A stretch of 21,072 nucleotides of DNA from an uncultured Oscillospiraceae bacterium (GCA_934553255.1 CAKTEZ010000026.1:1-21072); one strand, 5' to 3'; numbered from the stretch's first letter, positions 6,099-13,592 are shown. The notes: generated from the sequence alone by a model not told the origin. Made by a program: numbers and translations.

Positions 6099-7214
6099 AT
6101 GCGGAAAAGAAAACGGTTTTTTGCGCTCGCGCTCTGCGCGTTCCTGCTCTGCGCGCTCCTGCCGCCGCGCGCGGCGGCCGCGCCGACGCTGTACTTCACC
6201 GCCGTGAACGACCGTATGTGCGACCTGAGCGACGCGACCATGCCGTTCTGGCAGAACGGCACGCTCTATGTCGCGGGTGCAACGGTGGACGACCGCGAGA
6301 ACCTCGGCATCCAGTATTCCTACAATCAGGAGAAATCCGTCGCCCTGCTCATCCGGCGGCAGGAGGTGCTTTACTGCGATCTCACCACCGGCATCATGGA
6401 AAATAACCGCACCGGCGAACGCTATGCGGGTACGACCGTGGTAAAGGGCGGCATGGTGTTCTTCCCCATCGCCGTCGTCGCGAAGATGTTCGCTCTGACC
6501 TATTCCAGCACAAAGATCGCCTACGGCTATCTGCTTCGTATCTGCGACAGCAGCGCGATCCTCTCCGACGAGGATTTTATCGACGCGGCGACCAGTCCCA
6601 TCCAACGGCGCTACGCCCAGTACGAGCGCGCGCACACGCCGGAGGAGCCTACGCCCTCCACGCCGGAAACGCCCGTGCCGCGCGGCGGCTTGACGGTTTA
6701 TCTGCTTCTGCCGGTCACCGATGAGGACGAGGGAATGCGCCTTCTCGACACGCTCGACGCCAACGGCGTCCGTGCCACGCTCCTGCTCGCGCCGGAGACG
6801 ATGGAAGCGGCGGACGAGCTGCTCCGCCGCGCGGCCGCGACCGGTCACGCCCTCGCCGTTTCCGTGCAGGCGGAGACGACGGAGGAGGCTCTCACGCAGA
6901 TCGAACAGGCGAACGACTGCCTGTGGGGCGCCGCGAGCGTCCGCACGCGGCTCGTCTACCTCAATGGCGGCAGCCGCGAGCTGCGCGCCGCCGTGTCCGA
7001 CGCGGGCTTCTGCCCGCTGACCGTGAACGTGTCCGATTTCACGCGCAGCGGAACGCATTGGGCGGAAACGGCGCTCGACTGGTCCGGACAGAGCAGCAGC
7101 GTCCGGCTCTACTTGGGCGCCAACGCCGATCTGGCGTCTCCTCTGTCTCTGACGCTTGACCGCCTCTTGGCGGAAAAATGCGCCGTTTCGGCGCTCAATG
7201 AACTGTCCGCATAA
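6099..7214 (+). CDS. Secreted protein with a degenerate polysaccharide-deacetylase-like domain
   Basis: This is a 371-residue exported protein. Residues 1-28 are a signal peptide (RKRKRFFALALCAFLL, then an AAA-type cleavage region). Residues 29-155 resemble the copper-amine-oxidase-N-like/stalk domains of Firmicute surface proteins (WQNGTLYVAGATV, NNRTGERYAGTTVVKGGMVFFPIAVVAKMF). A Pro/Thr/Glu linker follows (about 182-198). The C-terminal part follows the order of a NodB-type deacetylase: LTVYLLLPVTDEDEGM where TFDDGP is expected, LDTLDANGVRATLLLAPETM, and RRAAATGHALAVSVQ where GHEIGNH is expected. The metal-binding Asp and His residues are absent, so it is probably a non-catalytic binding or structural version. 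AAAGGAGG is present about 10 bases before the ATG. The domain call is by motif order only. Confidence 0.65.
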   Translation: MRKRKRFFALALCAFLLCALLPPRAAAAPTLYFTAVNDRMCDLSDATMPFWQNGTLYVAGATVDDRENLGIQYSYNQEKSVALLIRRQEVLYCDLTTGIMENNRTGERYAGTTVVKGGMVFFPIAVVAKMFALTYSSTKIAYGYLLRICDSSAILSDEDFIDAATSPIQRRYAQYERAHTPEEPTPSTPETPVPRGGLTVYLLLPVTDEDEGMRLLDTLDANGVRATLLLAPETMEAADELLRRAAATGHALAVSVQAETTEEALTQIEQANDCLWGAASVRTRLVYLNGGSRELRAAVSDAGFCPLTVNVSDFTRSGTHWAETALDWSGQSSSVRLYLGANADLASPLSLTLDRLLAEKCAVSALNELSA

Positions 7215-7230
7215 GCTTTTGGGGCGAGTT

Positions 7231-7272
7231 TTAACAGAAAGTTCAGGAAAAGCACGGCGTTCCGATTATAAT
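7231..7272 (+). promoter_or_regulatory. Promoter region of the regulator-kinase-HtrA operon with a tandem 11-base repeat
   Basis: TATAAT is at 7267-7272, but the -35 region has no good TTGACA. In its place are two adjacent 11-base units, TTAACAGAAAG (7231-7241) and TTCAGGAAAAG (7242-7252). They share TT.A and AAAG. OmpR-family regulators bind such 11-base direct repeats, and weak -35 boxes are common at activated promoters. Autoactivation by the downstream regulator is inference. Confidence 0.45.
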
Positions 7273-7313
7273 AAGACTATTCCAAAGATCATTCACAAAC
7301 GGAGGGACCTGCC

Positions 7314-8000
7314 ATGGCGCGCAATATCCTTGTGGTAGAAGACGACAACAACATTTCCGACCTGATCCGTATGTACCTGGAGAAGGAGGGCTTTGAGGTC
7401 CGCATCGCCGCCGACGGCGGCAAAGCGATGGAGGAATTCAACCGCCGCACGCCCGACCTCGTACTGCTCGATGTGATGCTCCCCGTACTCGACGGCTGGG
7501 GCGTGTGCGCCAAGATCCGCGAAACGTCGAAATGCCCCATCATCATGCTCACCGCCAAGGGTGAGGTCAACGACCGCATCCACGGTCTTGAAATGGGTGC
7601 GGACGATTATCTGGTCAAGCCCTTTGAAATGAAAGAGCTGATCGCGCGCATCAACGCCGTGCTTCGCCGCACAGAGATCCCCGAGGACACGAAAAAGCGT
7701 CTGGTGTTCGACAAGCTCGTCATCGACCTCGATTCCTATGAGCTGATCGTGGACGGCAAGAAGATCGACACGCCGCCCAAGGAGCTGGAGCTGCTCTACC
7801 ACCTTGCCGCAACGCCCAACCGCGTCTACACCCGCAACCAGCTGCTCGACGAGGTGTGGGGCTTCGACTACTTCGGCGACAGCCGCACCGTGGACGTTCA
7901 CATCAAGCGTCTGCGTGAAAAGGTCGAGAATGTTTCCGACCAGTGGGAACTGAAGACCGTGTGGGGCGTAGGCTACAAGTTTGAAGTGAAAAAGGCATGA
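7314..8000 (+). CDS. OmpR/PhoB-family response regulator
   Basis: This 228-residue two-component DNA-binding regulator starts with a receiver domain (1-120), with the acidic pocket EDD (9-11), phospho-acceptor Asp53 in LLDVMLPVLDGWG, the Thr in IIMLTAKGE, and Lys in DDYLVKPFE. The C-terminal winged helix (about 130-228) carries KELELLYHLAATPNRVYTRNQLLDEVWG and SRTVDVHIKRLREKVE with the typical end VWGVGYKFEV. GGAGGG precedes the ATG by about 8 bases. Its last codon overlaps the kinase start (ATGA, 7997-8000), so the pair is cotranslated. With HtrA third in the operon, envelope stress is the likely signal, as for CssRS/YycFG-type systems. The exact family member cannot be fixed. Confidence 0.95.
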   Translation: MARNILVVEDDNNISDLIRMYLEKEGFEVRIAADGGKAMEEFNRRTPDLVLLDVMLPVLDGWGVCAKIRETSKCPIIMLTAKGEVNDRIHGLEMGADDYLVKPFEMKELIARINAVLRRTEIPEDTKKRLVFDKLVIDLDSYELIVDGKKIDTPPKELELLYHLAATPNRVYTRNQLLDEVWGFDYFGDSRTVDVHIKRLREKVENVSDQWELKTVWGVGYKFEVKKA

Positions 8001-9448
8001 AAAACCGCAGACGCCGGGAGCTTCCCCAGCAGTTCCGAACGATATACTGGCAGAATTTCGCGCTGACCGCGGGCATTGTCATGCTGACGCTCGCGCTGCT
8101 CGGTGCGTCGTTCTTCGCGCTCAGCTACGCCTACGCCGTGGACGAGCGCAGCGACGAAATGGAGCAGAAGGCCGGTGTGGTCGCGCGTCTGGTGGCAAGC
8201 TACGCCTCCAGCGGCGACGTGCGCGATATGCGCGAGATGGCGGGCATCGCCGCGTCGATGACCGATGTGGACTTTCTCGTTTGCAGCACGGAGGGCGCCG
8301 TGCTGCTGACCACGGACGAGAGCCTTGTGGACCGTGTGCTGACCGTTCCGGAGGATGCCGCCCGCACCGTCCTCTCCGGCGAGCGCTACACCGCGCGCAC
8401 GACGCTCGGCGGCATTTACGCGGAAAAGCGCTTTGTCGTCGGCGTTCCCATTCAGTCCGATCTGTGGACGGTGGGGAGCGTTTTCGCCGTGACGGAGGCC
8501 GGACGGCTGACGGCCATGTGGCGCGCGTTCTTCGCAATGTTCCTGATGACGAGCGTGATCGTGCTGCTGCTCGCCTTCGTCGCCTCGGCGTGGGTGAGCA
8601 TGCGCCAGTCGCGCCCCATCCGCGAGATGGCGGCGGCGACGCGCGCCTTTGCCGAGGGCAACTTCGACACCCGTATGCACGACTACGGCGCGGGCGAGAT
8701 CGGCGAGCTTGCCACCTCGTTCAACTCCATGGCGGACTCCCTGCAGGAGACCGAGCGCCAGCGCCGCGAATTCATCGCCAATGTCTCCCACGAGCTGAAG
8801 ACGCCGATGACGACCATTGCCGGCTACACCGACGGCATTCTCGATGGGACGATCCCTCCGGAAAAGGAAAAGGAGTACCTGCATATCATTTCCGACGAGG
8901 GCCGCCGTCTGAGCCGTCTGGTACGCCGTATGCTGGAGGTCTCGCAGCTCCAGTCGCGCGACACGATGCGGAGCAAGGCGCCGTTTGACATGTGCGAGAG
9001 TATGCGCCGCGTACTCATTTCGATGGAAAAGAAGATCACCGACCGCGGGCTGGATGTGGAGGCAGACATTCCCGACGAGCCGGTCACGGTGCTGGGCGAC
9101 AACGACCTTATCACGCAGGTCATTTACAATCTGTTGGAAAATGCGACGAAGTTTGCCCGCGCGGGTTCGACGCTCTACCTCGGTCTCGCGGTGACGAACG
9201 GCAAGGCGGTGGTCTCCGTCCGCAACGAGGGCGACACCATTCCCGCCGAGGAGATCCCGCTGCTCTTTGAGCGCTTCCACAAAAGCGACAAGTCCCGCAG
9301 CGAGGATAAGGACGGCGTAGGACTCGGACTCTACATCGTCAAGACCATTTTAGAGCAGCACAAGGAACACATCGCCGTCACGAGCGAGAACGGCGTGACC
9401 ACCTTCGCCTTTACCCTCTCGCTTGCCAACACCCTGACCACCACCTGA
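7997..9448 (+). CDS. Sensor histidine kinase (HAMP, HisKA, HATPase)
   Basis: This 483-residue membrane kinase has TM1 (about 21-43), an extracellular sensing region (about 48-175), and TM2 (about 176-200). A HAMP linker follows (PIREMAAATRAFAEGNFDTRM), then HisKA with phospho-accepting His265 in NVSHELKTPMTTIAGY. The ATPase domain has the N box NLLENATKFA and the G box GVGLGLYIVK. The extracellular part is about 130 residues, large enough for a PAS-like or dimerising sensor fold, but I see no known ligand motif. It overlaps the regulator by 4 bases and lies 15 bases before htrA. All phosphorelay residues are intact. Confidence 0.95.
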   Translation: MKNRRRRELPQQFRTIYWQNFALTAGIVMLTLALLGASFFALSYAYAVDERSDEMEQKAGVVARLVASYASSGDVRDMREMAGIAASMTDVDFLVCSTEGAVLLTTDESLVDRVLTVPEDAARTVLSGERYTARTTLGGIYAEKRFVVGVPIQSDLWTVGSVFAVTEAGRLTAMWRAFFAMFLMTSVIVLLLAFVASAWVSMRQSRPIREMAAATRAFAEGNFDTRMHDYGAGEIGELATSFNSMADSLQETERQRREFIANVSHELKTPMTTIAGYTDGILDGTIPPEKEKEYLHIISDEGRRLSRLVRRMLEVSQLQSRDTMRSKAPFDMCESMRRVLISMEKKITDRGLDVEADIPDEPVTVLGDNDLITQVIYNLLENATKFARAGSTLYLGLAVTNGKAVVSVRNEGDTIPAEEIPLLFERFHKSDKSRSEDKDGVGLGLYIVKTILEQHKEHIAVTSENGVTTFAFTLSLANTLTTT

Positions 9449-9463
9449 CCGCAGGAGTATTTT

Positions 9464-10810
9464 ATGACCGAGAACGAAAGAGACAATTTCACCGCCGCGC
9501 AGGAGCCGAACGAGGTCGTCCTGGAATACATCGCCGAGCCGAAGCCCTATGTGGCATATTATGTGCAAAACCGCCCTCTGCCCGGCAAAAAGCCGGAGCG
9601 TGCGGAGACGGGCGAGGCTCGCCCGCGCCGCCGCAGGCGCCGCGGGCTGAAGATCTTCCTTCTCTGTCTCGCCGCGATCCTCGTCCTCGCCGGCGGGCTG
9701 TATGCCGCATGGTGGTTCGGCCTGCTGCCGGACCGCTTCTATGACGACTACTACGGCGGCGACTATGGCGAGTCCTACGGCCATTATTATTCCGATTTTG
9801 ACGAGGATGCTGAGCCTGCCCTCCCCCCTGCGCCGACCACGGACGAGGTCCGCCTGACCTACCGCAGCGCAGCGGGTGAAAGGCTGACCGTTCAGGAGGT
9901 CTACCAGAGGGTCAACCCCTCCACCGTCACCGTGGCGGCCGAGCTGCCGCACGGCGGCATGTCCATCGGCACGGGCGTCATCATGACCGAGGACGGCTAT
10001 ATCATTACCAACGCGCATGTCATCGCGGGCGGGACGGTCTGCCATGTCATTCTCGACAACGGCACGCGCTATGTCGCGTCGCTCATCGGCTACGACACGG
10101 AAAAGGACCTCGCCGTCATTCGCGCGGAGGACAGCGACGGTCACGCCGCGCAGGGGCTTCCCGCCGCCGAATTCGGCGACTCCGACGCGCTGAGCGTCGG
10201 CGACACGGTCTACGCCATCGGCAACCCGCTCGGCATCGAGCTGCGCGGCACGCTGACAGACGGCATCGTTTCAGCCATCAACCGCGATGTGAACATATCC
10301 GGCGTTTCCATGACACTTATCCAGACCAACGCCGCGCTCAACAACGGAAACTCCGGCGGCCCGCTCATCAACGAATACGGACAGGTCGTCGGTATCAATG
10401 TGATGAAGATGGGCATGAGTCGCTACTCGACCGCAAGCGTCGAGGGACTCGGCTTCGCCATTCCCATTTCGACGAGCGCCTACATGATCAACGACCTGCT
10501 CCGCTTCGGCGAGGTGCGCGGCGAGCCGGTCCTCGGCATCTCCGTGGACATGCGCCCGGCCTATCTGCCGGACGGGCAGCAGGCGCTGCGCGTTTACACC
10601 ATCGACCTCGGCGGCCCCGGCGCAAACGCCGGACTGCGGGTGGACGACCTCATTTTCGAGGCCGACGGCGAGCGCGTGGAGACCTCGAACGATCTGCTGC
10701 GCGTGCGCCACCGCCACGCGGTGGGCGAGGAGATGACGCTGCGCGTCTTTCGGGACGGAGAAACGCTGGACCTCGCGGTAACGCTTGGGGAAAAGAAAGG
10801 AAACTCATGA
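9464..10810 (+). CDS. HtrA/DegP-like membrane-anchored serine protease with PDZ domain
   Basis: This is a 448-residue envelope quality-control protease. The N-terminus is cytoplasmic and basic (PRRRRRRG), followed by one membrane segment (about 61-85). Next is an acidic, Tyr-rich linker (DRFYDDYYGGDYGESYGHYYSDFDED), then the trypsin-like domain with the full triad: His185 (ITNAHV), Asp215 (EKDLAVI) and Ser297 (NNGNSGGP). The C-terminal PDZ domain (about 355-440) has LGISVD and GPGANAGLRVDDLIFEADGE. An AGGAG site is about 7 bases before ATG 9464. Placement behind a regulator-kinase pair suggests it is induced by the stress the kinase senses. Full length for this family, no defects seen. Confidence 0.95.
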   Translation: MTENERDNFTAAQEPNEVVLEYIAEPKPYVAYYVQNRPLPGKKPERAETGEARPRRRRRRGLKIFLLCLAAILVLAGGLYAAWWFGLLPDRFYDDYYGGDYGESYGHYYSDFDEDAEPALPPAPTTDEVRLTYRSAAGERLTVQEVYQRVNPSTVTVAAELPHGGMSIGTGVIMTEDGYIITNAHVIAGGTVCHVILDNGTRYVASLIGYDTEKDLAVIRAEDSDGHAAQGLPAAEFGDSDALSVGDTVYAIGNPLGIELRGTLTDGIVSAINRDVNISGVSMTLIQTNAALNNGNSGGPLINEYGQVVGINVMKMGMSRYSTASVEGLGFAIPISTSAYMINDLLRFGEVRGEPVLGISVDMRPAYLPDGQQALRVYTIDLGGPGANAGLRVDDLIFEADGERVETSNDLLRVRHRHAVGEEMTLRVFRDGETLDLAVTLGEKKGNS

Positions 10811-10953
10811 AACAGAAAAAGCAAATTTCCGCCGCCATGATCCTGCTCGCCGTGGTCACAACGGTCTGCTACAAGGGCATGCGCGCCATTGACAACAAGC
10901 GGAAAAAGGAGCGGTCTCGATTGCGCCGCTGCACGCCTTTTTCCTTACGCTGA
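10807..10953 (+). CDS. 48-residue ORF coupled to htrA, probably a truncated membrane-protein gene
   Basis: The ATG overlaps the htrA stop (ATGA, 10807-10810) and GGAAA lies just before it, so it should be translated with htrA. The protein has a basic start (MKQKKQ), one hydrophobic helix (AAMILLAVVTTVCYKGM), then a very basic tail (NKRKKERSRLRR) that turns into low-quality sequence. I do not recognise it. The last 14 codons lie on DNA that, in another frame, encodes AzlC (SIAPLHAFFLTLMVNARHL). The original gene was therefore probably cut by the event that removed the start of azlC. The stop overlaps an ATG of the AzlC frame (TGATG). Confidence 0.45.
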   Translation: MKQKKQISAAMILLAVVTTVCYKGMRAIDNKRKKERSRLRRCTPFSLR

Positions 10954-11258
10954 TGGTAAACGCCCGCCATCTGTTCTACGGCATCTCCATGCTGGACAAA
11001 TACAGGGGCCTCGGCTGGAAAAAGCCCTATCTCATCTTCGGTATGTGCGACGAGACCTTTCCCATCAACTGCACGGTCACGCCGCCCGCGGATGTGGACC
11101 GCGGCTGGTTCATGTTCTTCGTTACGCTTCTCAATCAGGCGTACTGGGTCGCGGGCGCAACGCTCGGCGCGCTGCAGCTCTGGAAAAAGAACATGCTTTT
11201 GAGCCTGTTCCTCGGCACGGCGCTTTATATGCTGCTCGTGCAGACCTGCTTCGCGTAG
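10893..11258 (+). pseudogene. azlC-azlD remnant: AzlC middle fused to AzlD C-terminus
   Basis: AzlC and AzlD form a branched-chain amino acid exporter (about 240 and 105 residues). Here one open frame (first in-frame ATG 10953) reads SIAPLHAFFLTLMVNARHLFYGIS and DKYRGLGWKKPYLIFGMCDETF, typical of AzlC from its middle. It continues through FVTLLNQAYWVAGATLGAL. Immediately after comes LWKKNMLLSLFLGTALYMLLVQ, which is the closing segment of AzlD and not AzlC. The AzlC N-terminus (about 100 residues) and everything between the AzlC middle and the AzlD end are missing. The joined frame is open and ends at a strong terminator. Export function is not credible. Family recognition is from memory of the motifs. 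Confidence 0.7.
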
Positions 11259-11286
11259 CGCGCATTCTATCTCCGCTTTTCGGGAA

Positions 11287-11331
11287 AAGTAGGACGGCAG
11301 CACAGAATGCTGCCGTCCTACTTCTTTTTTT
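11287..11331 (+). terminator. Strong Rho-independent terminator
   Basis: A perfect 16-bp stem (AAGTAGGACGGCAGCA, 11287-11302, with 11308-11323) has a 5-base loop and is followed by CTTTTTTT. It ends the plus-strand operon. Its right arm contains the stop codon of the converging TauE-like gene (11318-11320). Confidence 0.95.
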
Positions 11332-11680
11332 GCAGCAGCAGACTCGCTCCCGCCCAGAGAAGGAACACGCCGAAGGGCTTTTGGAATATCGTTATGTCAA
11401 CCGAAGTCGCCGCCCACGCCGCCGTCAGCGCGGCGAGCGTGCCGAGCGGTATGGCGGAGCGCATCACCCCGCGGTCAAGGTAGCCGTTTTTCTTGTGTTC
11501 GATGAGTGAAATGCCCGCTGTCGGCAGAAAATAAAGCAGGTTGATGCCCTGTGCCTGCGTCTGCTCGACGCCGAGAAACAGCGTCATGATCAACAGCAGC
11601 AGCGTTCCTCCGCCGACGCCCCACGCCGAGAGAATGCCCGTGCCGAAGCCCGCGAGCGCGGGAAGCAGCCAGTCCGCCAT
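11318..11680 (-). CDS. TauE/SafE-family half-transporter, second subunit
   Basis: This 120-residue membrane protein corresponds to one of the two repeats of a TauE/SafE (DUF81) anion exporter, a family linked to sulfite, sulfonate and other organosulfur anions. The repeat signature is GFGTGILSAWGVGGGTLLLL, then QAQGINLLYFLPTAGISLIEHKKNGYLD and AIPLGTLAALTAAWAA. It has three or four helices, against seven or eight in single-chain members. The start ATG 11680 has AGGAGG about 7 bases upstream, inside the end of the preceding half-gene, so the two are coupled. Substrate unknown. A heterodimer with its neighbour is the simplest model. Confidence 0.85.
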   Translation of the reverse strand: MADWLLPALAGFGTGILSAWGVGGGTLLLLIMTLFLGVEQTQAQGINLLYFLPTAGISLIEHKKNGYLDRGVMRSAIPLGTLAALTAAWAATSVDITIFQKPFGVFLLWAGASLLLQKKK

Positions 11681-11683
11681 CGT

Positions 11684-12046
11684 TCAGCCTCCTGTAAAGA
11701 GATAGCGTCCGCCGCCGTAGAGCAGGAAGAGCGCGAAGATGCGGCGCAGCCAGAGGTCCGGCACCTTTTTGAACAGCTTTCCGCCGACGAGACCTCCCGC
11801 AAGCCCTCCCGCGAGGTAGGGCAGCGCCGCCGCGACCGACAGCCCCGCGCGTCCGTACCAGAGCGCCGCCGACACCACGCACATCGGAAAAATGACCGCA
11901 ACGCAGGTGGCAAACGCCTTCTTCTCCTCCACGCCTGCCCACTTGGTCAGCAGCACGAGCAGCGGGATACCCCCGCCCCCGCCGAATATGCCGTTCGTCA
12001 CGCCCGCAGCGATGCCGCTGAGACGGTATTTCCACTTCTTTTCCAT
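11684..12046 (-). CDS. TauE/SafE-family half-transporter, first subunit
   Basis: This is the other 120-residue TauE/SafE half. It shows the same signature in a different version (GIAAGVTNGIFGGGGGIPLLVLL), then KKAFATCVAVIFPMCVVSAALWY and LPYLAGGLAGGLVGGKLFKKV. It is the same length as its partner and ends 3 bases before the partner's start. The two halves differ in sequence, so this is an old internal duplication kept as two genes rather than a recent copy. No frameshift explains the split, because each has its own start and ribosome site. The gene follows DUF1540 by about 40 bases on the same strand. Confidence 0.85.
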   Translation of the reverse strand: MEKKWKYRLSGIAAGVTNGIFGGGGGIPLLVLLTKWAGVEEKKAFATCVAVIFPMCVVSAALWYGRAGLSVAAALPYLAGGLAGGLVGGKLFKKVPDLWLRRIFALFLLYGGGRYLFTGG

Positions 12047-12064
12047 GCTCCACCTCTTATGTAG

Positions 12065-12083
12065 GAAGCGGCCAAGCCGCTTC
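12065..12083 (-). terminator. Weak hairpin after the DUF1540 gene
   Basis: An 8-bp stem GAAGCGGC/GCCGCTTC has a 3-base loop. No T run follows on the minus strand, so it may only attenuate or process the transcript running on into the TauE pair. Confidence 0.35.
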
Positions 12084-12088
12084 TCTGC

Positions 12089-12277
12089 TCACTTCTTGCG
12101 GAAGCTCTGGCAGTCGGTACACTGGTCCATGCTGGGGTTGGTCTCATGGGTGCCGACCTGAATGGCGTTCAGGCCGCAGTACTGCTGGCTCTGGCAGTGA
12201 TTCGCGCAGGAAGTGACCTCGCACTTGATGGCGCGGTTGGGGGTGCAGGCGCAGCCGCTGTTGGTATGATCAGACAT
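12089..12277 (-). CDS. DUF1540 small cysteine-rich protein
   Basis: This 62-residue soluble protein has the DUF1540 pattern: CEVTSCANHCQSQQYCGLNAIQVG, then DQCTDCQSF. It holds eight or so Cys in metal-site-like spacing, plus an extra N-terminal CAC. The family is common in Clostridia; its function is unknown and metal binding is assumed from the cysteines. The start ATG 12277 is chosen over an upstream ATG (12376) because AAGGAGGAA lies 7 bases before it. No clear promoter: TTGCAT-18-CATACT about 75 bases upstream is a weak candidate. The bactofilin terminator separates it from the gene before. Confidence 0.85.
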   Translation of the reverse strand: MSDHTNSGCACTPNRAIKCEVTSCANHCQSQQYCGLNAIQVGTHETNPSMDQCTDCQSFRKK

Positions 12278-12381
12278 GAAGAAATTCCTCCTTGAAAAAT
12301 TCGCGCGAAGCGAACGTTCCGGCCCCGCGCTGGCGATAGTATGTGCAGAAGCGGAAAGGCTATGCAAAGCGGGCAAGCAAA

Positions 12382-12413
12382 AGGTCCGAAGCGGGCCGGA
12401 CCCACTTCGGACC
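12382..12413 (-). terminator. Terminator of the bactofilin gene
   Basis: AGGTCCGAAG (12382-12391) pairs with CTTCGGACCT (12404-12413, offset by one mismatch), with an inner GGG/CCC and a 5-base loop. On the minus strand it is followed by TTTTGCTTG. It lies 18 bases past the bactofilin stop. Confidence 0.75.
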
Positions 12414-12430
12414 TCTGTTTCGTTTTTTCC

Positions 12431-13096
12431 TTATGCCTGCGCCTCGTCGGAGGCGTCCTCCCGCTGCTCGGCGGGAGCCGCCGGAAGCTTCATCTCCATG
12501 CCGCCCTTGATCACGGCGCCCTTGATCACGGCGATGGTGCCGGTGACAATGTGGCCATTGATCTTCGCCTTTTCCTCAAGCATGGTGTTTCCGGCGACCC
12601 GCAGGTCGCCCGTGACCTCACCGGCGCACATCAGCTCCTTCGCGGTGATGTTGCCGATGATCTTCGCGCCCTCGCTGACGGTGACCGTCCCATTCACGGC
12701 CACATTGCCGATGAGCGAGCAGTCCGCAAGCACAAGACTCCCCGCGGTGATGTTGCTCTCGATATTCGAGCGCAGAAGCACCTTGCCGTTGGAGATCACA
12801 TCGCCCTTGAAGCTGCCCGCGATCTCCACGTCGCCCGCCGCGCGCAGCGTCCCCTCAAAGGCCGTTCCGGCAGCGAGATAGCTTGCCGCCGCCCTTGTCC
12901 GTCCTGCCGATGCGGCAGGCGAGACATGGCGTTCCTCGCCATGCCTCGCGGATGCGGCTCCGTTCATTCGCACCGCGGCGGCAGTCGGACGCTCCGTCCG
13001 CTGTCCCGCCCCCGTTCCCGCGATCGCCACAGCCTCCTCCGGAAGCGCGCTGACGCTGAAAATCTCCTTCAAAGTCTGCTTGAAGCTGTTTTCCAT
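12431..13096 (-). CDS. Bactofilin
   Basis: Bactofilins are self-assembling cytoskeletal proteins with a right-handed beta-helix core, used in cell shape and envelope positioning. The 221 residues start with a disordered Ala/Arg-rich arm (1-70). The repeat core (about 72-205) follows: FEGTLRAAGDVEIAGSFKGDVISNGKVLL, NITAGSLVLADCSLIGNVAVNG, and GAKIIGNITAKELMCAGEVTGDLR, the G-x-I/V pattern of the family. A short acidic tail (EQREDASDEAQA) ends it. GGAGG lies 10 bases before the ATG. The LemA-like gene is 60 bases upstream on the same strand, so the two may share a transcript. The N-terminal arm is longer than usual and may bind membrane or partners. Confidence 0.92.
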   Translation of the reverse strand: MENSFKQTLKEIFSVSALPEEAVAIAGTGAGQRTERPTAAAVRMNGAASARHGEERHVSPAASAGRTRAAASYLAAGTAFEGTLRAAGDVEIAGSFKGDVISNGKVLLRSNIESNITAGSLVLADCSLIGNVAVNGTVTVSEGAKIIGNITAKELMCAGEVTGDLRVAGNTMLEEKAKINGHIVTGTIAVIKGAVIKGGMEMKLPAAPAEQREDASDEAQA

Positions 13097-13155
13097 ATCC
13101 CATTTTCCTCCTTGTCGGCTTTTGCTCCGCGTGCTGCGGGACGGTCATTCTATGC

Positions 13156-13467
13156 TCAGGAAGGGTGTTTTTCGCTCCTCGCGCGGAAGCCCATGAGCCG
13201 CCCCGGCAGGTAGACCCACGGCTTGTGCAGAGCGGCGTTGTAAAGATAGACCGCCTGCCCGTAAATGCTCTCGCTGCGCGCCAGCACCTCGGTAAGAGCG
13301 GGGTCGCAGCGCACCCCGGCCGCCCTTTCGCGGCAGGCTGCGAGCTGCGCCTGCGCGCGGTCGAGCATATCCCTGCGCTCGAGGAGGATGCGGCGCGCCC
13401 GCCGAAACCACACGATGCCGAACGTCGCACACACGGCGACCGCAAGTCCTATCGCCCATGCCCGCAT
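13156..13467 (-). CDS. Small membrane protein, LemA-like
   Basis: This 103-residue protein has one N-terminal membrane segment (AIGLAVAVCATFGIVWF), a basic stretch, and a long helix. Its end, RSESIYGQAVYLYNAALHKPWVYLPGRLMGFRAR, resembles the C-terminal half of LemA proteins (YN..V..YN....FP....AK..GF). Full LemA is about 180-200 residues, so this is a short version or an only superficially similar protein. The start ATG 13467 has GAGGGGG about 9 bases before it. It lies upstream of bactofilin and divergent from the LytTR regulator. Function unknown. Confidence 0.55.
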   Translation of the reverse strand: MRAWAIGLAVAVCATFGIVWFRRARRILLERRDMLDRAQAQLAACRERAAGVRCDPALTEVLARSESIYGQAVYLYNAALHKPWVYLPGRLMGFRARSEKHPS

Positions 13468-13592
13468 TCCGCTCGCCCCCTCTCTGCCGTCTGCTCCTTT
13501 TTATACTGTTCGGAGCATACCAGTTTTTCCGCCGTTTTTTTCATCGGCGGCATGAAATGTATGTTTTTTTGCCCCGAAATGCACAGGAATGC

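Noticed and set aside
4985..6262. Minus-strand open frame of 425 codons opposite spoIID
   Set aside because: Antisense to spoIID with Arg/Val/His-biased sequence and no motif. SpoIID has a promoter, ribosome site and family motifs.
7973..9280. Minus-strand open frame of 435 codons opposite the sensor kinase
   Set aside because: Antisense shadow: the kinase has all its catalytic boxes and overlaps its regulator by ATGA.
12301..12330. GAACGTTC palindrome upstream of the DUF1540 gene, considered as a LexA box
   Set aside because: Firmicute LexA boxes need four bases between CGAAC and GTTCG. Here the halves touch.
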